Of a stretch of DNA of 64,000 bases, positions 59,347-64,000 are shown one piece after another. The notes below the pieces were generated by a model. That model was not told where the DNA came from and did no database searches. It was given only the letters and a program-made list of their open reading frames with translations. Source of the DNA: CAZQVA01 sp964596685 (lineage in GTDB: Bacteria > Chlamydiota > Chlamydiia > Chlamydiales > VFKH01); contig CAZQVA010000002.1 of NCBI GenBank assembly GCA_964596685.1, positions 1 through 64,000 on the forward strand, given 5' to 3'. The stretch's first letter is position 1. Each line of letters begins with the position of its first letter. Position numbers and translations under genes: made by a program.

Positions 59347-59907
59347 ATGAACGAACTACCAGATAAAAAGAGACTTCCAAAAAGAATCACGGAAAAGTAT
59401 CTATATAACTGCAGTATAGCCTATTTACAGCGCTATGTAGCAAGTCAAGCGCAGCTGTATCGAGTGATGGAGCGCCGAATAGAGCGCGCTTGCAGAGCGC
59501 ACCCTGATTTAGTAAAAGAAGAGTGCTTGGTGTTTTTGAGCAACGTTGTGAGGCGTCTGAAAGAAGAGGGTTGGTTAAATGAAACGGTAGCCTTGAATGG
59601 ACTGGTGCAAGCGTTGCGTCGTCGAGGAGCCTCTCGGCAAGCGATACACTACAAATTAGTGCAAAAAGGATTTGGGCGAGAGCAAATTACGGAAACCTTG
59701 CAGCAATATGATGGTGCAAAAGAAGGTGACCTTTTGGCTGCAATTTTTTTGATGCGCCGAAGAAAATTAGGATGTTTTGGAAAGACTTCAGATTGGAAAG
59801 AGAGACAAAAGGCCTTTGGGATTATGATGCGCGGCGGATTTTCATTTGATACAGCGCAAACAGTCTTGCGCATGACTCAACAAGAGGTGGATGATTTGTT
59901 GGCATAA
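59347..59907 (+). CDS. recX: RecX-family regulator
   Basis: From the ATG at 59347 the protein has 186 residues; a TTG at 59320 sits in the hairpin. It shows three-helix RecX repeats: YLQRYVASQAQLYRVMERRI, LNETVALNGLVQALRRRGASR and IHYKLVQKGFGREQITETLQ. RecX restrains RecA filaments. recA itself is not in this window. The 3' end overlaps the convergent glycosyltransferase gene by 31 bases. Confidence 0.83.
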   Translation: MNELPDKKRLPKRITEKYLYNCSIAYLQRYVASQAQLYRVMERRIERACRAHPDLVKEECLVFLSNVVRRLKEEGWLNETVALNGLVQALRRRGASRQAIHYKLVQKGFGREQITETLQQYDGAKEGDLLAAIFLMRRRKLGCFGKTSDWKERQKAFGIMMRGGFSFDTAQTVLRMTQQEVDDLLA

Positions 59908-60662
59908 CCTGAAAAGATTCGATGCATGAGAGTTGTGGGAAAAAGATGTTGCGGGAATATGCTAGACGTATTGTCTTCATGCATGACGTGGAGTACGATG
60001 CCTTGTGAATCTGTTAAAAAGCCAGCCTTGTAGCCTTGATCAATCAAAAACTTACAAAAATGATAGTCTTCACCATGGTTTACAGCAGGAAAGTGAATTT
60101 CCTTAATGATATGCTTTTGAAACATGAATGAAAAACCATACCCGTAGAGATTTTTTTCGATAAAATCACTGGGGAATTCATCTAGAGTATGTTTTGTGAA
60201 GTGATTTTTATAAATGCAATACTGTGAAGGTGCCAAGCGGTCTGTTTCCCAATAAGCAAATTTATCTTGTAGAATAGAATAGGCGAACCAACTTTTGAGA
60301 GAAATAAAATCATACCCACCTGTTTGTAGGTGAGCATGTAGTGTTTCTAGATAGTTTGGAGCGTAATAGTCATCATCATCAAAGTGCGCAATAACATCTC
60401 CAGATGCCTGTTGAATAAGGAAATTGCGTTTTTCCCCAATAGTTAGCCGCGTGGATGAGAAGAAATAATGAATAGAAGGGTGATGATCTGCCAGTTGTTT
60501 TAACCATTCGCAAGGTTGCTCGCTATCATCATAAATGAGCAATTCGCGCTGGGAATAAGTTTGAGCTTGGAAATTCCGAATCAAATTCTTTAGATGTACC
60601 GCGCGATTATAGGTAGGCGTGATAACGCTGATGAGGGGCTTGGGCGTGGTCCAATCGTGCAT
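59877..60662 (-). CDS. Family 2 glycosyltransferase
   Basis: The 261-residue protein starts SVITPTYNRAVHLKNLI, a GT2 nucleotide-binding opening, then LLIYDDSEQPC, GEKRNFLIQQASGDVIAHFD with the metal-binding DDDDYY, and a C-terminal NHGEDYHF acceptor segment with the catalytic ED pair. There is no membrane helix. It would transfer a sugar in the cytoplasm to an unknown acceptor. It is the last of three leftward genes (MFS, hydrolase, glycosyltransferase). Confidence 0.85.
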   Translation of the reverse strand: MHDWTTPKPLISVITPTYNRAVHLKNLIRNFQAQTYSQRELLIYDDSEQPCEWLKQLADHHPSIHYFFSSTRLTIGEKRNFLIQQASGDVIAHFDDDDYYAPNYLETLHAHLQTGGYDFISLKSWFAYSILQDKFAYWETDRLAPSQYCIYKNHFTKHTLDEFPSDFIEKNLYGYGFSFMFQKHIIKEIHFPAVNHGEDYHFCKFLIDQGYKAGFLTDSQGIVLHVMHEDNTSSIFPQHLFPTTLMHRIFSGYANKSSTSC

Positions 60663-60686
60663 TGTATTAGGCTTTTTTCACAGTTC

Positions 60687-61406
60687 TTAAGAAAGGCATT
60701 CAGGCAAGAAGTTTGCGATGAGATCCCATGAGCGTTTTGCAGCCAGAGGATTGTAGACGCGCCCTACTTTTATCCCTCCAATTTTTGCTGCATTGGGATC
60801 GCAAAAGGCGTGTTGCGTGTGTCCGAAAAAATGCACTTGCCAATCGGCCTCGGAGGCATTCATTTCATCTGCAAATTGAGGTAAGTCACTAGAAGGCATT
60901 TGCGGGTCATCGTAACCCCAGGCTGCAAGGATTTTGGCTTGGATGGGTTGAGGTGTGTGGTTTTTTGGTGCATAAAGTGAGCCATGTAGGGAAACGACGC
61001 CTCTTAAGGAGGGCTCATAACGCGCTAAGTCCAAGGCGCACATCCCCCCGAAGCAATAGCCCATTGCGGCGATATAAGCTGGGTCTGTAAGTTTATATCC
61101 GCGGATTGCCTGATAAGCGGCACTAATACGCGTTTTGAGTAAGGCTCTATCTGCATACATGGGTCCACACCATGTTTTATACTCTTCAAGGCTATGAGCC
61201 TCTTGAGCGTCACCATACATGTCTACAGCACAAGCGACATACCCCATAGCTGCAATACGCTCTGCTTGTTCACAGATCCACTGATTACGACCATCTGCGG
61301 CAGGAAAAACAAGAACGGTAGGTTGCTTGCCTTCTTTTTTGGGAGCAATGATATAGCTCTTAAAAGTCGTTGCATCAATGGTGTATGAAAGCTCTTCAGT
61401 ATACAT
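60687..61406 (-). CDS. Dienelactone hydrolase family protein
   Basis: The 239-residue alpha/beta hydrolase has nucleophile Cys in GYCFGGMCALDLARY near residue 118, Asp in AWGYDDPQMP near 172, and His in FGHTQHAFCDPNA near 206. This is the Cys-Asp-His triad of the dienelactone hydrolase family. The physiological substrate is unknown; many such proteins are generic esterases. It lies 9 bases after the MFS gene and 24 before the glycosyltransferase. Confidence 0.88.
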   Translation of the reverse strand: MYTEELSYTIDATTFKSYIIAPKKEGKQPTVLVFPAADGRNQWICEQAERIAAMGYVACAVDMYGDAQEAHSLEEYKTWCGPMYADRALLKTRISAAYQAIRGYKLTDPAYIAAMGYCFGGMCALDLARYEPSLRGVVSLHGSLYAPKNHTPQPIQAKILAAWGYDDPQMPSSDLPQFADEMNASEADWQVHFFGHTQHAFCDPNAAKIGGIKVGRVYNPLAAKRSWDLIANFLPECLS

Positions 61407-61415
61407 AGTATGCCT

Positions 61416-62642
61416 TTATTGGGTGTCTACCGGTGTGGGCAGAAGGTTGCGTTTATGACAGGTAAATGCATAGCCCGCAGCACATAAACAAAGCGCTCCT
61501 GCCACAAAAAGACAAGCGATGGGACTATGATAAAAACAGATGAAAGAACCCAGCGCCGGACCAATGCAGCCTCTTAATGCGACGAGTGCTAAATTGACAT
61601 TGGTAAAACGACAACTATTTTCTTTTCCGGCAAAGAGGGGGCCCGATAGATTCCAGCTCAATTCACTACCAGCTTGCATGATGCCATAGAGAAGATAGCC
61701 TCCATAAATCCAAAAGACATTGATCTGTGCTAGAACAATACAAGCTGTAAAGACCGCTGCCAAGAGGACGACAACAAAGGAAAAATAATATAGGTTAACT
61801 TTTGCCATCCAACGCGCCCAGAAGGGAGAAGTCATGGCAAAGCCAATCCCTTTACAGAAGGATAGGGCAAGCGCCATATGGGTATAAGAGAGGTGAAGAG
61901 TGTCTGTGAAAAAGCGCGGGAGAGCGGGCTGTAGGACCATTAATCCGAGGCCACCGAAGATAAAGACCATTTGAAAATGAGCGAAATCAGGACGTTGTTT
62001 TAGAAGCTGCCAAAAATCTTTCCATGGACCTTTAATCATTTCTGGTAGGCATATGGGGGGAGGTTGTGCCAGCGCAGCTTTAAGTACAGGTAGTCGAATT
62101 TGAAAAAATATGCTTAAAAGGCTAAGGGCCGCAGCAATAGAAAAGAACCAAGGCCATAATTGTGGCATCGTATCGAGAAAAGGAGCTAGAGATAGAGGGA
62201 GAAATAGACCGATGAGATAGGTAATGGAGGAGCTTTGAGAAAATAGGCGCGTGCGGTAAGGACAGGGTAAATGGGCTTTCAACATCTCCATCCATGCTGG
62301 AATCATCGCCCTAAAAGAACACATATAAACAGCGAAAGCAAAGATGAAGAAGAAGGGGTTGTTGACAAAAGGAAAGAGGAAACAGGGAATTACGCCAATA
62401 AGGCTGGTAATGATAAGATGTTTTCGAATAGCTTCGGGGCGCCTTGAAATCCAGCAACTCCAGTATAATGAAAAGAAAGAAACACCGGGGCGCACGCTGA
62501 TTAACAATGTCAGAGCTAAGGCTCCCGCATGTAAATCTTTGTAAAAGATAAAGGGAAGCAGAGTATACAGTGCCCACAGCGGTGCATGCAAGATGCTATT
62601 GCTGAGATAGGCAATACGTACAGCTTTTTGCTCACAGAGCAT
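61416..62642 (-). CDS. MFS transporter, substrate unknown
   Basis: The 408-residue protein has about 12 membrane helices in two halves with a central cytoplasmic stretch near residues 190-215. Features include LLISVRPGVSFFSLYWSCWI in helix 2 and LGLMVLQPALPRFFTDTL at the start of the second half. No substrate-specific motif was recognised. It leads the three-gene leftward run and is divergent from the histidine phosphatase gene. Confidence 0.8.
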   Translation of the reverse strand: MLCEQKAVRIAYLSNSILHAPLWALYTLLPFIFYKDLHAGALALTLLISVRPGVSFFSLYWSCWISRRPEAIRKHLIITSLIGVIPCFLFPFVNNPFFFIFAFAVYMCSFRAMIPAWMEMLKAHLPCPYRTRLFSQSSSITYLIGLFLPLSLAPFLDTMPQLWPWFFSIAAALSLLSIFFQIRLPVLKAALAQPPPICLPEMIKGPWKDFWQLLKQRPDFAHFQMVFIFGGLGLMVLQPALPRFFTDTLHLSYTHMALALSFCKGIGFAMTSPFWARWMAKVNLYYFSFVVVLLAAVFTACIVLAQINVFWIYGGYLLYGIMQAGSELSWNLSGPLFAGKENSCRFTNVNLALVALRGCIGPALGSFICFYHSPIACLFVAGALCLCAAGYAFTCHKRNLLPTPVDTQ

Positions 62643-62651
62643 TTTGCCTCT

Positions 62652-62680
62652 TTGGAACTTTTATAACTGATGGCTATAAT
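62652..62680 (+). promoter_or_regulatory. Promoter for histidine phosphatase-mnmA
   Basis: TTGGAA (62652-62657), a 17-base spacer and consensus TATAAT (62675-62680). The start codon lies 45 bases downstream, preceded by a strong AAGGAGGAGG ribosome site. Confidence 0.65.
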
Positions 62681-62725
62681 TATAAAAGGTTTGTATTAGT
62701 GAGTCAAATTTAAGGAGGAGGAAAT

Positions 62726-63307
62726 ATGTCAACTAACCCACAAAAAGTGTATCTGCTGCGTCATGGAGAAACTGCGTGGTCGCTTTCAGGACAACATACA
62801 GGCAGGACGGATCTTCCCTTGCTTCCAGAAGGGGAAGCTCAGGCAAAGAAATTGGCCCCTTTTTTAGCGAATGTATCTTTTGCGCATGTATGGTCAAGTC
62901 CTTTAAAACGCGCGTTAGACACATGTCGTTTGAGCGGTTTAGGGGATCAAGTTTCTGTGATGGAAGCATTGACAGAATGGAATTATGGGCGGTATGAGGG
63001 GGTCAAAACTGTTGATATCCATCAAGAAAATCCACATTGGAATTTATTTTTAGAGGGTGCACCAGAAGGAGAAACACCAGTTGATGTGGCGCGTCGTTTA
63101 GATCAACTCATTCTTAAAATACGAGAAATCAAGGGGAATATTGCTTTATATGCACATGGCCACATCTTACGCGCACTTGCTGCACGTTGGATTGGTCAAT
63201 CTATCGCCGTTGGTAGTTGTTTAGGGCTAAATGCGGGTAGTTTATCGATCTTGGGCTGGGAGCATGAAGCAGATCCTATTATTAAACTTTGGAACTTTAT
63301 TCCGTGA
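62726..63307 (+). CDS. Histidine phosphatase family protein (phosphoglycerate-mutase-like)
   Basis: The 193-residue protein has the phospho-His motif YLLRHGETAWSLSGQHTGRTD at residues 9-29, the acid ETD-like region EWNYGRYEGVKT, and the second His in ALYAHGHILRALAARW. Length and motifs fit GpmB/PhoE-type phosphatases rather than the 250-residue cofactor-dependent mutase. It removes phosphate from small substrates in the cytoplasm; which one is unknown. AAGGAGG precedes the ATG. The stop overlaps the mnmA GTG start by 4 bases. Confidence 0.88.
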   Translation: MSTNPQKVYLLRHGETAWSLSGQHTGRTDLPLLPEGEAQAKKLAPFLANVSFAHVWSSPLKRALDTCRLSGLGDQVSVMEALTEWNYGRYEGVKTVDIHQENPHWNLFLEGAPEGETPVDVARRLDQLILKIREIKGNIALYAHGHILRALAARWIGQSIAVGSCLGLNAGSLSILGWEHEADPIIKLWNFIP

Positions 63308-64000
63308 AAACAGTTGTTGTTGCGATGTCAGGGGGAGTTGATTCCTCTGTAACTGCGTATTTATTGAAAAGAGAAGGCTGGAATGTCATCGGCCTTTTTA
63401 TGAAAAATTGGGAAGAAGAGGAGGAGGATGCCCTTTGTCCTGCGGCGCTTGATTATCAAGATGTCGTCAAAGTATGTGAGCGTTTGCAAATCCCTCATTA
63501 TGCGGTGAATTTTGCTAAAGAATACAGGGAGGAGGTCTTCGCTCATTTTTTGGAAGAATATAAAGCGGGATGGACCCCTAACCCAGATATTTTGTGCAAT
63601 CGAGAGATCAAATTCAAAGTACTACTCAACACAGCGCGATCACTCGGCGCTGATTTTTTAGCGACAGGTCACTATTGTCGGACGGATCATATCCATCTAC
63701 TTAAAGGAAAAGACCCCAATAAGGATCAGAGCTACTTTTTATATACGATTCATTCTGAACATCTTAAGCAGGTTCTTTTTCCTATTGGTCATCTTTTAAA
63801 ACCTGCTGTTAGAGAACTAGCGGCAGAAGCCGGTCTTATAACGCATGACAAAAAAGATAGTACAGGCATATGTTTTATCGGAAAGAGGCCATTCAAAGAA
63901 TTTCTAAGCCATTATTTGGGCACACAACCCGGGTTTTTTGAGACACCCGACGGCAAATGTGTGGGTGAACATGATGGAATTGCCTATTATACCATCGGCC
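63304..64000 (+). CDS. mnmA: tRNA 2-thiouridylase MnmA, 3' end beyond window
   Basis: The frame opens at a GTG (63304) overlapping the previous stop and is open to the right edge (232 residues). Motifs are the PP-loop AMSGGVDSSVTAYLL, GLFMKNWEEEE, PNPDILCNREIKFK with the catalytic Cys, LGADFLATGHYCR, KDQSYFLYTI, and KDSTGICFIGKRPFKEFL with the second Cys. It adds sulfur to U34 of Lys, Glu and Gln tRNAs, the same position modified by MnmG. The remaining part should lie to the right. Confidence 0.95.
   Translation, partial: MKTVVVAMSGGVDSSVTAYLLKREGWNVIGLFMKNWEEEEEDALCPAALDYQDVVKVCERLQIPHYAVNFAKEYREEVFAHFLEEYKAGWTPNPDILCNREIKFKVLLNTARSLGADFLATGHYCRTDHIHLLKGKDPNKDQSYFLYTIHSEHLKQVLFPIGHLLKPAVRELAAEAGLITHDKKDSTGICFIGKRPFKEFLSHYLGTQPGFFETPDGKCVGEHDGIAYYTIG

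Overview
The window reads as a chromosome segment of a Chlamydiae bacterium, most likely one of the environmental (amoeba- or invertebrate-associated) families rather than Chlamydiaceae itself. The basis is gene order I recall as typical of the phylum: lpxC-fabZ-lpxA-fmt with lnt nearby, accD-dut-ptsN-ptsN(HTH), RNase G next to a plant-type plsB, exbB-exbD-tolA, mnmG near lplA, recB/recC as an overlapping pair, and a SUF iron-sulfur system. Accessory genes (a GGDEF protein, eukaryotic-like enzyme domains, several lineage-specific proteins) point to an environmental family. I cannot fix genus or species by eye.

Layout. 1-2048: the 5' part of a large gene with 98-residue tandem repeats, cut by the left edge. 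2151-5174: ychF-exbB-exbD-tolA-like operon. 5242-9286: a sugar-nucleotide epimerase, then a leftward operon with a glycosyltransferase, a PI3/4-kinase-fold protein, ftsQ and a small lipoprotein. 9471-12937: aroB-like, amn and a divergent protein kinase. 13096-18826: recB and recC. 19243-25970: lplT-like transporter, a tRNA nucleotidyltransferase, sufC, sufB, kbl and sodA. 26262-31815: a cation/proton antiporter, htpX and lemA flanked by two unrecognised proteins. 31822-34274: sufS-sufD. 34340-36322: type II secretion gspF-gspG-gspH-like. 36351-39966: lplA, GGDEF protein, a tiny basic ribosomal-type protein and mnmG. 39978-47624: fmt, lpxA, fabZ, lpxC, an EEP-fold protein, a beta-barrel protein, lnt and an RluA-type synthase. 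47742-53160: accD, dut, two ptsN genes, surE and unknowns. 53687-57308: RNase G, plsB and a predicted USP-type deubiquitinase. 57379-57616: tRNA-Thr and tRNA-Tyr. 58033-64000: O-antigen-ligase-like protein, recX, glycosyltransferase, dienelactone hydrolase, MFS, histidine phosphatase and the start of mnmA.

The core genes cover envelope building (lpxA/C, fabZ, lnt, plsB, ftsQ, Tol/Exb), tRNA maturation (mnmG, fmt, mnmA, CCA/polyA enzyme), iron-sulfur assembly and oxidative stress (suf, sod), and recombination (recBC, recX). Between them lie candidate host-interaction proteins: a C19/USP-like protease (56184-57308), a PI3/4-kinase-fold protein (7134-8540), a divergent protein kinase (11684-12937) and an EEP-fold protein (43182-44429).

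The most unusual structural signal is a set of short dispersed inverted-repeat (MITE-like) elements. They sit at gene ends and have been absorbed into coding sequence. One family gives MnmG, Fmt and an RluA-family protein the same C-terminal residues Thr-His-Ser-Thr plus the stop, and gives Lnt its first ~23 residues. Another family supplies the stop codon of recB.
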